A stretch of 64,000 nt of DNA from Actinocatenispora sera (lineage in GTDB: Bacteria > Actinomycetota > Actinomycetes > Mycobacteriales > Micromonosporaceae): positions 1,612,001-1,676,000 of the forward strand of contig NZ_AP023354.1 in NCBI RefSeq assembly GCF_018324685.1, given 5' to 3'. The notes beneath the pieces are model-generated. The model had not been told where the DNA came from, searched no databases, and worked only from the letters and a program-made list of their open reading frames with translations. Within the stretch, counting starts at the first letter, position 1. Each line of letters starts with the position of its first letter. The translations under genes and the position numbers were made by a program. Shown in pieces: positions 33,827-43,052 of the stretch.

Positions 33827-34190
33827 GACCCCGCCGAGCGAGGCTCCTCCGGGCCGCGGACGTCGAACGGCCCCGAGTCTCGATTCCCGGGCCGGCCACC
33901 GTCGCCGGCCGTACCGCGTCCGTCGTTCGACCCGGACGCGGACGTTCTCGTACCCCGGGTCGCGAGCGGCGCCGGACCGCCGTGAAACAGAACCCGGCGC
34001 GGGGTCTGCGTTCCCCGCGCTTCGGTCTACGATTTCGCTGTGGCCGCACCGCCGGTCAGTGACCTGCCGTACATCCGACGGCCGGGCTGCTGACGGCCCG
34101 GGGCGCCCACACACAATCTCCGTGAGACGTCGGCTCGGTGTTCCGCCGGGCCGGGCGTCGATCATCTCCTACACGTGCCCCGGGGGGATC

Positions 34191-34709
34191 GTGTCGTACT
34201 TCGCTGTCGCGGCGGCTCGCGGACCACGCGACTGGGCTGTCTCCGAGTTGGATCTGGGTCGGCCGGCCGACCTGGCGGACGTGGAGGACGTCGCCGACCT
34301 GCTGCGCGACGTGGACGTCGACGCGTCCGTGTCGCTGCTGTTCGTCGAGGTCGACGACGAGTACCTGGCGGTGCTGCGCCTGGACGAGGGCGAGGACCTG
34401 CGGGTCTTCGGCTCGGATGCGGCGTTCGTGGACGAGTCGCCGCTCGGCGCCGTGCTGCTGGGTGACCAGGACCGGCACGACACGATCGAGCTGCCGGACG
34501 AGGACGACGACTACGAGGCGCCGGAGCAGCCGGCCGGCAACGCCGACGACATCGAGCCGGTCGGCGACTCCGACCTCCTCGCCGATCTGGGCATCTCCGG
34601 CCAGAAGCTGGTCGAGCTGTGCGCCGGTGAGGGCATGATGCCGAGCGACGTGACGACCGAGATCTGCGCGGTTCTCGGCTGCGCCGACGCGGTCGAGGAG
34701 CTGCGCTGA
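34191..34709 (+). CDS. tRNA adenosine deaminase-associated protein
   Basis: A 172-aa acidic protein of the actinobacterial family annotated next to tadA. 'VSYFAVAAARGPRDWAVSELDLG' and the C-terminal 'LGISGQKLVELCAGEGMMPSDVTTEICAVLGCADAVEELR' are conserved blocks. The name rests on gene neighbourhood; a role in tRNA editing is not proven. A GTG at 34191 follows GGGGGGATC. tadA begins about 30 bp downstream. Confidence 0.88.
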   Translation: MSYFAVAAARGPRDWAVSELDLGRPADLADVEDVADLLRDVDVDASVSLLFVEVDDEYLAVLRLDEGEDLRVFGSDAAFVDESPLGAVLLGDQDRHDTIELPDEDDDYEAPEQPAGNADDIEPVGDSDLLADLGISGQKLVELCAGEGMMPSDVTTEICAVLGCADAVEELR

Positions 34710-34738
34710 GCCTGCCGCCGGCCAGCCACCCCGAGCTG

Positions 34739-35161
34739 ATGCGACGCGCGCTCGCGGTGGCGGCGGCCGCGCCGGCCGGCGACGTACCCATCGGTGCGGT
34801 CGTCGTCGACGCGGACGGGGTGGAGCTCGCCGCGGCGGCCAACGAGCGCGAGGCGGTCGGCGACCCGACCGCGCACGCCGAGGTGCTGGCGTTGCGCCGG
34901 GCCGCGGCGGCGGTCGGCGAGTGGCGGCTGACCGGCTGCACGCTCGCGGTGACGCTGGAGCCGTGCACGATGTGCGCGGGTGCGCTGGTCCTGGCCCGGA
35001 TCGACACGCTGGTGTTCGGCGCCTGGGATCCGAAGGCCGGCGCGGTCGGCTCGCTGTGGGACGTGGTGCGTGACCGCCGGCTCAACCACCGCCCCGAGGT
35101 CTACCCCGAGGTGCTGGCGGACGAGTGCGGCGCCCTGATCCGTACCTTCTTCGGCCGCTGA
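34739..35161 (+). CDS. tadA: tRNA-specific adenosine deaminase
   Basis: A 140-aa zinc deaminase that converts the wobble adenosine of tRNA-Arg(ACG) to inosine. The active-site motif is His46-Ala-Glu48 and the zinc Cys pair is in Pro75-Cys76-x-x-Cys79 ('LEPCTMCAGAL'). 'FGAWDPKAGAVGSLWDVV' and 'LNHRPEVYPEVLADECGALI' are the family's RNA-contact segments. The ATG at 34739 gives a slightly short N-terminus. Part of an apparent unit with the TadA-associated gene. Confidence 0.93.
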   Translation: MRRALAVAAAAPAGDVPIGAVVVDADGVELAAAANEREAVGDPTAHAEVLALRRAAAAVGEWRLTGCTLAVTLEPCTMCAGALVLARIDTLVFGAWDPKAGAVGSLWDVVRDRRLNHRPEVYPEVLADECGALIRTFFGR

Positions 35162-35233
35162 CCTGCGCTTCGGAGGATGGGACGCGGCGGGGGCGGTGCC
35201 GGGGCGGCCCGGGCCCGGCGGCACCATGGGTGC

Positions 35234-36514
35234 ATGACCGACCGTGAGGTACGGGCCGTCGCGCCGCTGACCGCCCCGCCGGACGCCGAGGTGCCGGCAC
35301 CCGGCTCGAAGAGCGTGACCAACCGGGCGCTGCTGTGCGCCGCGCTCGCCACCGGTACCAGCACGCTGACCGGTGCGCTGTTCGCCGACGACACCGCGGC
35401 CATGGTCGGCGCGCTACGCGATCTCGGCGTCGCGGTGGACACCGACGAGTCCGCCGCCCGGATGGTGGTGCACGGCGTCGGCGCCGCGATCGGCGACGGC
35501 ACCGGTCGCGCGACCGTGGACGCCCGGCAGTCCGGTACCACCTCGCGGTTCGTGTTGCCGGCGGCGGCGCTGACCGCGACCCCGGTGGTGGTGGACGGGT
35601 CGGCGCAGCTGCGGGCCCGGCCGTTCGGTCCGCTGCTGGAGGCGCTGGTCGAGCTCGGTGCGTCGGTGCGACCGCTGGATCGCCCCGGGTACCTGCCGGT
35701 CGAGGTCGCCGGTCCGCTGACGGCGCGGGAGGTGACCATCCCGGGTCACCTGTCGAGCCAGTTCCTGTCCGGGCTGATGCTCGCCGCGCCGCTGCTGCCG
35801 GCCGGCCTCGCCGTACGGGTCGCGACGCCGCTGGTGTCCGTGCCGTACGTGCGGATGACGGGCCGGGTGATGGCCGCGTTCGGTGCGGGGGCGGACGTCA
35901 CCGAGACGCTGGTGTCGGTGCCGGCGGGGGCGTACTCGGCGACCGAGTACCCGGTCGAGCCGGACGCGAGCGCCGCCTCGTACCTGTTCGCCGCGGCGGC
36001 GCTCACCGGCGGCCGGATCACGGTGCCCGGGTTCGGCGCCGACCCGCTGCAGGGTGACGTGGCGTTCGTCGACCTGCTGGCGAAGATGGGCGCGCAGGTG
36101 GAGCGGGGCGCGGACGAGATCACCGTGCGCGGCACCGGCACCCTGCACGGCATCGACGTCGACATGGCCGACATCTCCGACACCGCGCAGACGCTCGCCG
36201 CGGTCGCGGTGTACGCGGACTCGCCGACCCGGGTGCGTGGAATCGGCTTCATCCGGGGCAAGGAGACCGACCGGATCGCCGCCGTGGTCACCGAGCTGCG
36301 CCGGGCCGGCATCGACGCCACCGAGGACGAGGACGGCTTCACCATCCACCCCGGGCCGCCGCGGCCGACGACGTTCCAGACCTACGACGACCATCGGATG
36401 GCGATGAGCCTGGCCCTGCTGGGCCTGCGCAGCCCGGGCATCGAGATCGCCGACCCCGGCTGCGTCGCCAAGACGTTCCCCACCTACTTCGAGGTGCTCG
36501 ACTCGCTCCGCTGA
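35234..36514 (+). CDS. aroA: 3-phosphoshikimate 1-carboxyvinyltransferase (EPSP synthase)
   Basis: A 426-aa enzyme of the shikimate pathway that joins phosphoenolpyruvate to shikimate-3-phosphate. 'PAPGSKSVTNRALL' near the N-terminus binds both substrates, 'GQSGT'-type motif appears as 'RQSGTTSRF', and 'RGKETDRIAAVVTELRRAG' with 'TYDDHRMAMSLALLGL' completes the second half. The ATG at 35234 is chosen because homology starts just after it. Transcribed alone downstream of tadA. Confidence 0.95.
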   Translation: MTDREVRAVAPLTAPPDAEVPAPGSKSVTNRALLCAALATGTSTLTGALFADDTAAMVGALRDLGVAVDTDESAARMVVHGVGAAIGDGTGRATVDARQSGTTSRFVLPAAALTATPVVVDGSAQLRARPFGPLLEALVELGASVRPLDRPGYLPVEVAGPLTAREVTIPGHLSSQFLSGLMLAAPLLPAGLAVRVATPLVSVPYVRMTGRVMAAFGAGADVTETLVSVPAGAYSATEYPVEPDASAASYLFAAAALTGGRITVPGFGADPLQGDVAFVDLLAKMGAQVERGADEITVRGTGTLHGIDVDMADISDTAQTLAAVAVYADSPTRVRGIGFIRGKETDRIAAVVTELRRAGIDATEDEDGFTIHPGPPRPTTFQTYDDHRMAMSLALLGLRSPGIEIADPGCVAKTFPTYFEVLDSLR

Positions 36515-36542
36515 CCGCGCTCCGCCGGTGGGCGGGCCGCGG

Positions 36543-37256
36543 TCAGGCCTCGGCGGTGACGGTGTCGAGGGCGATCTCGACCATCTGGGAGAACGAGCGC
36601 TCCCGGTCGGCGGCGGGCAGCGCCTCGCCGCGGACGATGTGGTCGGACACGGTCAGCAGCGCCAGCGCGCGCACGTCGAACTTGGCCGCGAGCGTGTACA
36701 GCGCCGCCGCCTCCATCTCCACCGCCAGCACGCCGTAGCCGGCGAGCCGCTCCGGCAGGTCCGGCCGGTCGGTGTAGAACACGTCCGCGGACAGCACCTG
36801 GCCGACCTTGACGTCGATGTCGCGCCCGGCCGCCGCGTCCACCGCGCCGCGCAGCAGCCCGAAGTCGGCCACCGGGGCATAGTCGATCATGCCGTCGAAC
36901 CGCTGCCGGTTGATCGCCGAGTCGGTGCTCGCGCCGATCGCCGCGATCACGTCCCGCAGCTGCAGCGAGTCGGCCAGCGCACCGCAGCTGCCCACCCGTA
37001 CCAGCGTCTTCGCGCCGTAGTCGTTGATCAGCTCGTGCGCGTAGATGGAGATCGACGGGATGCCCATCCCGGAGCCCTGCACCGACACCGGCACCCCCCG
37101 GTACGTGCCGGTGAAGCCGAACATGTTGCGCACGGTCGAATAGCAGGTCGCGTCGGTGAGGAAGGTCTCCGCGATCCACTTCGCCCGCAGCGGGTCGCCG
37201 GGCATCAGCACCCGCTCGGCGATCTGCCCGCGCTCCGCCCCGATGTGCGTACTCAT
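36543..37256 (-). CDS. deoD: Purine-nucleoside phosphorylase (DeoD type)
   Basis: A 237-aa hexameric nucleoside phosphorylase that splits purine (deoxy)nucleosides with phosphate. Phosphate site '[14 protein letters not shown]', '[13 protein letters not shown]', '[16 protein letters not shown]' and the base/ribose motif '[16 protein letters not shown]' with the acid 'LLTVSDHI' are all present. The ATG at 37256 follows GGAG. Convergent with aroA. Confidence 0.95.
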   Translation of the reverse strand: MSTHIGAERGQIAERVLMPGDPLRAKWIAETFLTDATCYSTVRNMFGFTGTYRGVPVSVQGSGMGIPSISIYAHELINDYGAKTLVRVGSCGALADSLQLRDVIAAIGASTDSAINRQRFDGMIDYAPVADFGLLRGAVDAAAGRDIDVKVGQVLSADVFYTDRPDLPERLAGYGVLAVEMEAAALYTLAAKFDVRALALLTVSDHIVRGEALPAADRERSFSQMVEIALDTVTAEA

Positions 37257-37352
37257 GATCACTCCAGTTCCGCGCGGCGCCCCGGATGCAGAGACCGGCG
37301 CGCCGCCGTACCGGCCCGAAACGAGCAGTGAGACCAAAACTGGGACCACAGA

Positions 37353-37394
37353 CAGAACGCCGGGTCTGCCTCTTCCGAGGCGCCCGGCGTTCTG
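37353..37394 (-). terminator. Hairpin terminator downstream of tRNA-Ser
   Basis: Twelve-base perfect arms at 37353-37364 and 37383-37394, 13 bp beyond the 3' end of the minus-strand tRNA-Ser. Likely the tRNA terminator. Confidence 0.65.
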
Positions 37395-37406
37395 CCTGTT
37401 CAGGCG

Positions 37407-37493
37407 CGGTGGTGGTGGGATTTGAACCCACGGAGGGCGTGAACCCTCACACGCTTTCGAGGCGTGCTCCTTAGGCCGCTCGGACACACCACC
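37407..37493 (-). tRNA. tRNA-Ser (anticodon CGA)
   Basis: Minus-strand class II tRNA of 87 nt. The 7-bp acceptor stem GGTGGTG/CACCACC, the anticodon loop CTCGAAA, a long variable arm and the T-loop GTTCAAAT can all be read. No encoded CCA. It decodes UCG. Confidence 0.95.
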
Positions 37494-37542
37494 GCGAAGG
37501 ACTGTACCGGATGGGCCCGAGCCGGCTTCAGTCCCCCGGTGC

Positions 37543-38661
37543 TCAGGCGGCTGCGGTGGTCGCGGCGCGCACGGCGTCGCCGAGGCGGGACAGGGCCTCG
37601 GCGAAGTCGGCCTCGGGCAGGTTGCCGAAGCCGAGCCGGAACACCCGGTCCGCCTCGCCGAAGGTGCCGCCCGGCTCGACCCGGGTGTCCAGTTCGGCCA
37701 GCCGCGCGTAGAACGCGGGTACCGCGCCGTCCGGGATCCGTTCCGGGGACAGCCGGACGCAGCACAGCGCGCCGCCGTCCGGCCGGACCAGGTCGACCGG
37801 CATGGTGTCCACCCAGCTCGACAGCGTCGCGAGGGTACGGGTGAGCAACGCGGCGCGCGGGGCGAGCAGTTCGCGCTGCCGGCGCAGTACGGCGGCGCCG
37901 AGCACCTCGTCGATCCGCGCACTGGACAGCGCGGTGACGAACTTCGCGTTCCGCAGCCGCTCGTACGGCTCGGGGTCGGTGCAGGTGAGCCAGCCGAGCC
38001 GCAGCCCCGGCGCGCCGTGCGCCTTCGACAGCGACGAGCAGGTGACCACCCGGGGCGACAGCGTCGCCGCGGACGGCGGGACGGGCGTGGCGCCGTAGGT
38101 GGAGGCGCGGTACGTCTCGTCGACCAGCACGATCGCGTCGGGTGCGGCGCGTTCGGTGACCGCGGCGAGCAGCGCCGCGAGCTCGTCGTCGGTGTAGCGG
38201 ACGCCGGCCGGGTTCTGCGGCGAGGCGAGCGAGACCAGCCGGGTCGTGTCGGTGAGCCGGTCGGCGACGGCGTCGACCGGCAGCCGGTACCCGTCGTCGA
38301 ACCGGCCGGACACCACGTCGACCTCGGCGCCGAGCCCGGCCGGCACCGTACTGGCCGGGGGGAAGCAGGGGCCGACGACGAGGACCCGGCCGGGGCTGCG
38401 GTCGAGGGCGAGCAGCGCCATCGCGCCGGCGGCACCGGTCGTCACCAGGACCTGCTCCGGGCGTACTCCGGTGTCGGCGGCGACGAGCGCCCGCAGGTCG
38501 GCGTCGCCAGGCGAGGTGCCGTAGCCGAGCGTCAGCGCGGCGAGTTCGGCCGGGTCGATGATCTCGTCGACCCGCAGCGCCGGGCAGGTGCTTTCGGCCA
38601 GGTCGTACCGGACCGAGACGTCGATGAGGTTCGACATCGTGCTGAGTGGGAACCGTGCCAT
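37543..38661 (-). CDS. PLP-dependent aminotransferase class I/II
   Basis: A 372-aa fold-type I aminotransferase. The PLP-binding Lys is in '[16 protein letters not shown]'; '[15 protein letters not shown]', 'VLVDETYR' and 'VFRLGFGNL' (substrate carboxylate Arg) fit the family. The amino donor and acceptor are unknown. The ATG at 38661 is chosen from homology; the frame stays open upstream. It is followed on the same strand by tRNA-Ser. Confidence 0.87.
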   Translation of the reverse strand: MARFPLSTMSNLIDVSVRYDLAESTCPALRVDEIIDPAELAALTLGYGTSPGDADLRALVAADTGVRPEQVLVTTGAAGAMALLALDRSPGRVLVVGPCFPPASTVPAGLGAEVDVVSGRFDDGYRLPVDAVADRLTDTTRLVSLASPQNPAGVRYTDDELAALLAAVTERAAPDAIVLVDETYRASTYGATPVPPSAATLSPRVVTCSSLSKAHGAPGLRLGWLTCTDPEPYERLRNAKFVTALSSARIDEVLGAAVLRRQRELLAPRAALLTRTLATLSSWVDTMPVDLVRPDGGALCCVRLSPERIPDGAVPAFYARLAELDTRVEPGGTFGEADRVFRLGFGNLPEADFAEALSRLGDAVRAATTAAA

Positions 38662-38782
38662 GGCGCCGATCCTGGCGTGCGGGGCAGCGGCCGCCAAGGG
38701 CCAATCCACGCCCGCTGGCCCTCGCGCGGACCGCTCCGGCGTTGCGAACCGCCGGGCGGTCGACGCGGCCGGGGTGCGCGCG

Positions 38783-39016
38783 TCAGCGGGCGATGGGGAC
38801 CTCGGGCAGGTCGGTCCAGAGCTGGCGCAGCTCGGCGTACGGGCGGTCGGGCAGGTCGCCGAGCACCGCGAGCAGCGCGGGCCGGGCCCCGGTGGAGCGG
38901 GCGGCGGTGAGCAGGTCGGCGCGGGTCGCCGCGCCGGCGGCGAACGCCGACTCGACGTGGTCGGCGATTTCGATCCGGGTGACCGTGGTGGCGTCGGTGG
39001 CGAGCGCAAGCGTCAT
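38783..39016 (-). CDS. DUF2795 family protein
   Basis: A 77-aa helical protein. 'IEIADHVESAFAAGAATRADLLTAARSTGARPALLAVLGDLPDRPYAELRQLWTDL' fits DUF2795, a small actinobacterial family of unknown role. It lies about 120 bp upstream of the aminotransferase gene on the same strand and may be cotranscribed with it. Confidence 0.8.
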   Translation of the reverse strand: MTLALATDATTVTRIEIADHVESAFAAGAATRADLLTAARSTGARPALLAVLGDLPDRPYAELRQLWTDLPEVPIAR

Positions 39017-39243
39017 CGGAACTCCGTACGTAGCAACGGATCCCGCCGTCGTGGCGACCGGCGGCGAGTGGGGAGTGCGGCGCGGGTCGGTGGCCGTACG
39101 CCTGGATCAACGACGCGCCGGCGGTGGTGGACGCGCGGGTTCGCCCGATCGGAGTTCCGGCGTGCCGCCAGTCACCACGATCTGGTCGCAGACAAGATCG
39201 GCGCATCGAGCCAGCGTCACGATCGCGGGACGGCAGCGCCGGC

Positions 39244-39311
39244 GCCACCCGGTGCAGCCTGCGGTACCTGTCGTGCCGCCACCCGGTGCACCCTGCGGTA
39301 CCTGTCGTGCC
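39244..39311. repeat. 34-bp tandem duplication
   Basis: Two nearly identical 34-bp units (39244-39277 and 39278-39311). They lie in the 783-bp gap 39017-39799, which shows no credible gene. A strong hairpin with arms 39377-39386 and 39402-39411 (stem extended by four more pairs) lies further on, and an A/T-rich stretch at 39620-39665. Confidence 0.8.
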
Positions 39312-39737
39312 CTGGCGTGGGGCGGCCCCGGTCCTGGCGAGGGGACCGGGGCCGCATGGTGCGGTGTGTGGCTGTGGCGCGGTGCGATGCCCCAGCGGCA
39401 CCGCACCGCGCGTCTCGTGCCCCTGCCCGCGTGCCGGCGACCGCAGGTCGCCGCCGGGGCAGCGGCAACGGAACCATAGTCGGGCGGGAAAACCCTTGTG
39501 GGGCAATGGATTCCGCCGCATCGCAGCCGCGGGCACGGGTGACCGAGCGCTCCACCCAGGTCCTTCGTGGAGTCGCATCGCGATCATGCCGTCACCTATC
39601 CAGACGCACGAAGTGCCGGAAAAGTTGATCGATCTGGTGATTTCTTTTCGTCTCGTCTGCGTGCATATGAGCTGTCCCACATTTCCGCCGCCGCTCGCGG
39701 GCTCGGGCGTGTCGCCGAGCCCACGCCGATGTCGCGG

Positions 39738-39799
39738 TTGACGAGCGGCGCCCCGCCGTCGCATTCTCTATAAAACCGATCGAGTTAGAGGGTAAGCCG
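39738..39799 (+). promoter_or_regulatory. Promoter region of the sulfonate-type ABC operon
   Basis: TTGACG at 39738-39743 and TATAAA at 39769-39774 are the best boxes, but they lie 25 bp apart, too far for one standard promoter; each may belong to a different site. RBS AGAGGG lies about 10 bases before the ATG at 39800. Confidence 0.35.
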
Positions 39800-40849
39800 A
39801 TGACCGCACGCCGCCGCCTGTTCGCCGTGACCGCCGCTGGACTGCTCGGGCTCAGCGGACTCGCCGGCTGCTCGCCCGGTTCCGGCTCCGCCACCGGCGG
39901 CACGACCACGTTGCGCCTGGGCTACTTCCCGAACGTCACGCACGCGGTACCGCTCGTCGGCATCGGCACCGGCCGGTACGCCAAGGCCCTCGGCTCCGGC
40001 ACCACGCTCGAGCCCACCTCGTTCAACGCCGGTCCGGACGCGGTCACCGCGCTGCTCTCCGGCTCCATCGACGCCGCGTACGTCGGGCCCAACCCGACCG
40101 TCAACGCCTGGGCGCAGAGCCACGGCAGCGCCGTCGAGGTGATCGCGGGCGCCGCGTCCGGCGGCGCCGCGCTGGTGGTCGACAAGAAGATCACGAGCTG
40201 GTCGGACCTCAAGGGCGCCGACATCGCCACCCCGCAACTCGGCAACACCCAGGACGTCTCCGCGCGGTACTTCCTCGCCAAGCACGGGCTGTCGACCACC
40301 AAGTCCGGCGGCGGCGACGTGCACATCAAGCCGATGGCCAACGGCGACGCGGTCACCGCGTACAAGTCGGGGGCGATCGACGGTGCCTGGATCCCCGAGC
40401 CGTACGCGTCGCAGATCGCCGGCGCGGGCGGCCACGTACTGGTCGACGAGCGGTCCCTGTGGCCCGGCGGCACGTTCGTCGTCACCGATCTGCTGGTACG
40501 CAAGGACTTCGCCAAGGCGCACCCGGACGTGGTGACCCGGCTGCTGCGCGGCCAGGTGCAGACCGTCGACTACCTGAAGAAGCAGCCGGCCGCCGCGCAA
40601 CGGGTGGTGTCCCAACAGATCGGCACGGTGTCCGGCAAGCCGCTCGACCTGGCGCTGGTCAGGCAGGCGTGGCCGAAGATCGAGTTCACCAACGACCCGC
40701 TCGCCACCACGCTGATCGCCGGCGCCAAGCACGCCGAGTCCGTCGACCTGCTCGACCCGGTCGACCTCGACGGCATCTACCAGCTCGATCCGCTGAACGA
40801 GGTGCTCAAGGCCGCCGGCGAACCCACCGTCTCGGCGGGCACGCCGTGA
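39800..40849 (+). CDS. ABC transporter substrate-binding lipoprotein (sulfonate/nitrate/taurine type)
   Basis: A 349-aa SsuA/NMT1-type binding protein with lipobox LAGC at residues ~22-25. 'LRLGYFPNVTHAVPLVGIGTGRY', 'FNAGPDAVTALLSGSIDAAYVGPNPTVNAW' and 'KSGAIDGAWIPEPYA' match aliphatic sulfonate binders. It would deliver an alkanesulfonate or related anion to the membrane complex encoded next. Start ATG 39800. Its stop overlaps the ATPase start by 4 bases. Confidence 0.85.
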   Translation: MTARRRLFAVTAAGLLGLSGLAGCSPGSGSATGGTTTLRLGYFPNVTHAVPLVGIGTGRYAKALGSGTTLEPTSFNAGPDAVTALLSGSIDAAYVGPNPTVNAWAQSHGSAVEVIAGAASGGAALVVDKKITSWSDLKGADIATPQLGNTQDVSARYFLAKHGLSTTKSGGGDVHIKPMANGDAVTAYKSGAIDGAWIPEPYASQIAGAGGHVLVDERSLWPGGTFVVTDLLVRKDFAKAHPDVVTRLLRGQVQTVDYLKKQPAAAQRVVSQQIGTVSGKPLDLALVRQAWPKIEFTNDPLATTLIAGAKHAESVDLLDPVDLDGIYQLDPLNEVLKAAGEPTVSAGTP

Positions 40850-41631
40850 CCGCCGCGGCCGGTACCCCGGCACCCGGCGGTGCGGTGACGGCGCCCGCGG
40901 TACGGATCGACGCGGTGAGCAAGGTGCACGGGCGCGGCGCCGGCGCGGTACTCGCGCTGGACGAGATCTCGCTCGACGTGGCGCCCGGCGAGTTCGTCTG
41001 CGTGGTGGGCGCCTCCGGCTGCGGCAAGTCGACCCTGCTGTCGCTGGTCGCCGGGCTGGACGCGCCGACCGCGGGCGAACTCACCGTGCCGGGCCGGCCG
41101 GTGCTGATGTTCCAGGAACCCGCGCTCTACCCGTGGCTGACCGTCGCCGGCAACGTCGAACTGCCGCTCCGGCTCGCCGGCGTGGGCCGCGCCGAACGCC
41201 GGGAACGCGCCCGCGACCTGCTCGCCTCGGTACACCTCGCGGAGTTCGCGCAGCGCCGGCCGCACCAGCTGTCCGGCGGGATGCGGCAGCGCGTCGCGCT
41301 CGCCCGCACCCTGGCGCTGGAGCGCCCGGTACTGCTGATGGACGAGCCGTTCGGCGCCCTCGATGCGATGACCCGCGACCTGCTGCACGACGAGCTGGAG
41401 GCGCTCTGGCAGCAGCGCCGGCCGGCCGTGCTGTTCGTGACCCACAACGTACGGGAGGCCGCCCGGCTCGGCGATCGCATCGTGCTGCTGTCCAGCCGCC
41501 CCGGCCGGGCCGTCTGGCAGACCACGGTCGACGCACCGCGACCGCGCCGGATGGACTCGCCGGAGACCGCCGCGGTCGCCGCCGAGGTGACCGCCCGGCT
41601 GCGCGCGGAGGTACGCCGCCATGGCCACTGA
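40846..41631 (+). CDS. ABC transporter ATP-binding protein (sulfonate/nitrate type)
   Basis: A 261-aa ATPase of the SsuB/TauB class. Walker A GASGCGKST near residue 50, signature LSGGMRQRVALART, Walker B 'VLLMDEPFGALDAMTRD' and the switch His 'FVTHNVREAARL' are intact. The GTG at 40846 overlaps the binding-protein stop, and its own stop overlaps the permease start by 11 bases, so the three genes are one operon. Confidence 0.88.
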   Translation: MTAAAGTPAPGGAVTAPAVRIDAVSKVHGRGAGAVLALDEISLDVAPGEFVCVVGASGCGKSTLLSLVAGLDAPTAGELTVPGRPVLMFQEPALYPWLTVAGNVELPLRLAGVGRAERRERARDLLASVHLAEFAQRRPHQLSGGMRQRVALARTLALERPVLLMDEPFGALDAMTRDLLHDELEALWQQRRPAVLFVTHNVREAARLGDRIVLLSSRPGRAVWQTTVDAPRPRRMDSPETAAVAAEVTARLRAEVRRHGH

Positions 41632-42541
41632 CACCAACCACGACCCGGTCCGCTCGTCCGCGGTCCGCCCCGCTGCACCCACCGGTCGGGCGGCAACCCG
41701 CGGCGGGTCCGGGCGGGAGCTGGCCGGGCTGGACGCGCTGGAGCTGGCCGGTGGTGGCCGGGACCGGTGGTGGACCCGGATCGGGCGCGGCGCCTGGCCG
41801 AAACTGCTCGCGCTGGTACTCGTGCTGATCGGCTGGCAGCTGGTGGTCTGGTCCGGGTGGAAGCCGGACTACCTGCTGCCCGGTCCGGTCGCGGTGGCCC
41901 GCGGGCTCGCCGACATCGTTCCGACCGCCGACTTCGCGTCCGCGGTCGCCACCACGATGCGCCGCGCGGTGACCGGCTTCGCGTTCGCCGCGGTCGTCGG
42001 CTTCGTGCTGGGCATCCTGGTCGCCCGCATCCGGGTGCTGCGCGCCGCGATCGGCTCCATGATCACCGCGCTGCAGACCATGCCGTCGATCGCCTGGTTC
42101 CCGCTGGCGATCCTGCTGTACCAGCTGACCGAGGGGGCGATCGAGTTCGTCATCGTCCTCGGCGCCGCACCCGCCATCGCCAACGGCGTCATCGCCGGCG
42201 TCGACTACGTACCACCGGTGCTGGTACGGGTCGGGCGTAACCTCGGCGCTCGCGGCGTCGGCCTGTACCGGCACGTGATCGCGCCCGCCGCGCTGCCATC
42301 GGTACTGGCCGGGATGAAGCAGGGCTGGGCGTTCGCCTGGCACAGCCTGATGGCGGGGGAGCTGCTGGTGACCATCGCGAACCGGCCGGCGCTCGGCCAG
42401 CTGCTCGGCGTCTACCGGGACCAGTCCGACTCGCTGCACCTGATCGGCATCATGATCGTCATCCTGGCGATCGGCCTGCTGGTGGACGCCGGGTTCGGCG
42501 CCGCCAACAACGCGATCCGCCGCCGCCGCGGGATGACCTGA
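41621..42541 (+). CDS. ABC transporter permease (sulfonate/nitrate type)
   Basis: A 306-aa SsuC-like permease. After a ~65-residue hydrophilic N-terminus come about six helices; the EAA-like loop is 'RNLGARGVGLYRHVIAPAALPSVLAGMKQGWAFAWHSLMAGE'. 'ALQTMPSIAWFPLAILLY' is a typical helix 3 region. It forms the channel of the importer encoded at 39800-42541. Confidence 0.87.
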   Translation: MATDTNHDPVRSSAVRPAAPTGRAATRGGSGRELAGLDALELAGGGRDRWWTRIGRGAWPKLLALVLVLIGWQLVVWSGWKPDYLLPGPVAVARGLADIVPTADFASAVATTMRRAVTGFAFAAVVGFVLGILVARIRVLRAAIGSMITALQTMPSIAWFPLAILLYQLTEGAIEFVIVLGAAPAIANGVIAGVDYVPPVLVRVGRNLGARGVGLYRHVIAPAALPSVLAGMKQGWAFAWHSLMAGELLVTIANRPALGQLLGVYRDQSDSLHLIGIMIVILAIGLLVDAGFGAANNAIRRRRGMT

Positions 42542-42629
42542 CCGGTCGCCGCGCAGTTGGGCGCGTTCGGCGTGCGCGGACCGTTCGCTGCCGGTACGGT
42601 CGGCGTCGGACCGCCGGAGGGAGTCGGGC

Positions 42630-42962
42630 ATGGAGAAGGCGTCACTCACCGCCCTGGCCCGCGAGCAGCTGGCCGCCGCGCTGCGGTCGGCCAACGGCCG
42701 CAGCGCGTCCACCGTGTACGGCGGGCACGAGCGGCGGCTGCGCCAGACGGTGATCGGGCTGGCCGCCGGCGAGGTGCTCAGCGACCACGACAACCCCGGC
42801 GAGGCGACCGTACTGGTGCTGTCCGGCCGGATCCGGCTCGCCGCCGACGAGGTGTCCTGGGACGGCGCGGAGGGCGACCTGATCAACGTTCCGCACGCCC
42901 GCCACAACGTCACCGCCCTGGAGGACTCCGCCATCCTCCTGACCGCCGTCCCCCTGCGCTGA
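42630..42962 (+). CDS. Cupin-domain protein
   Basis: A 110-aa small beta-barrel. 'GLAAGEVLSDHDNPGEATVLVLSGRIRL' and 'EGDLINVPHARHNVTALEDSAILLTAV' are the two cupin motifs; the His/Glu pattern could hold a metal. The role is unknown. It follows the ABC operon after 88 bp and may be cotranscribed. RBS GGAGGG precedes the ATG. Confidence 0.82.
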   Translation: MEKASLTALAREQLAAALRSANGRSASTVYGGHERRLRQTVIGLAAGEVLSDHDNPGEATVLVLSGRIRLAADEVSWDGAEGDLINVPHARHNVTALEDSAILLTAVPLR

Positions 42963-43052
42963 CCCCGCGGCCGCCCGCCACGTCGGTCGTGAGGTCACGG
43001 CGTGGCGCACGCGCGTTCGGTGTGCGCGCCGTGATCGACGACCGTGGTCGAT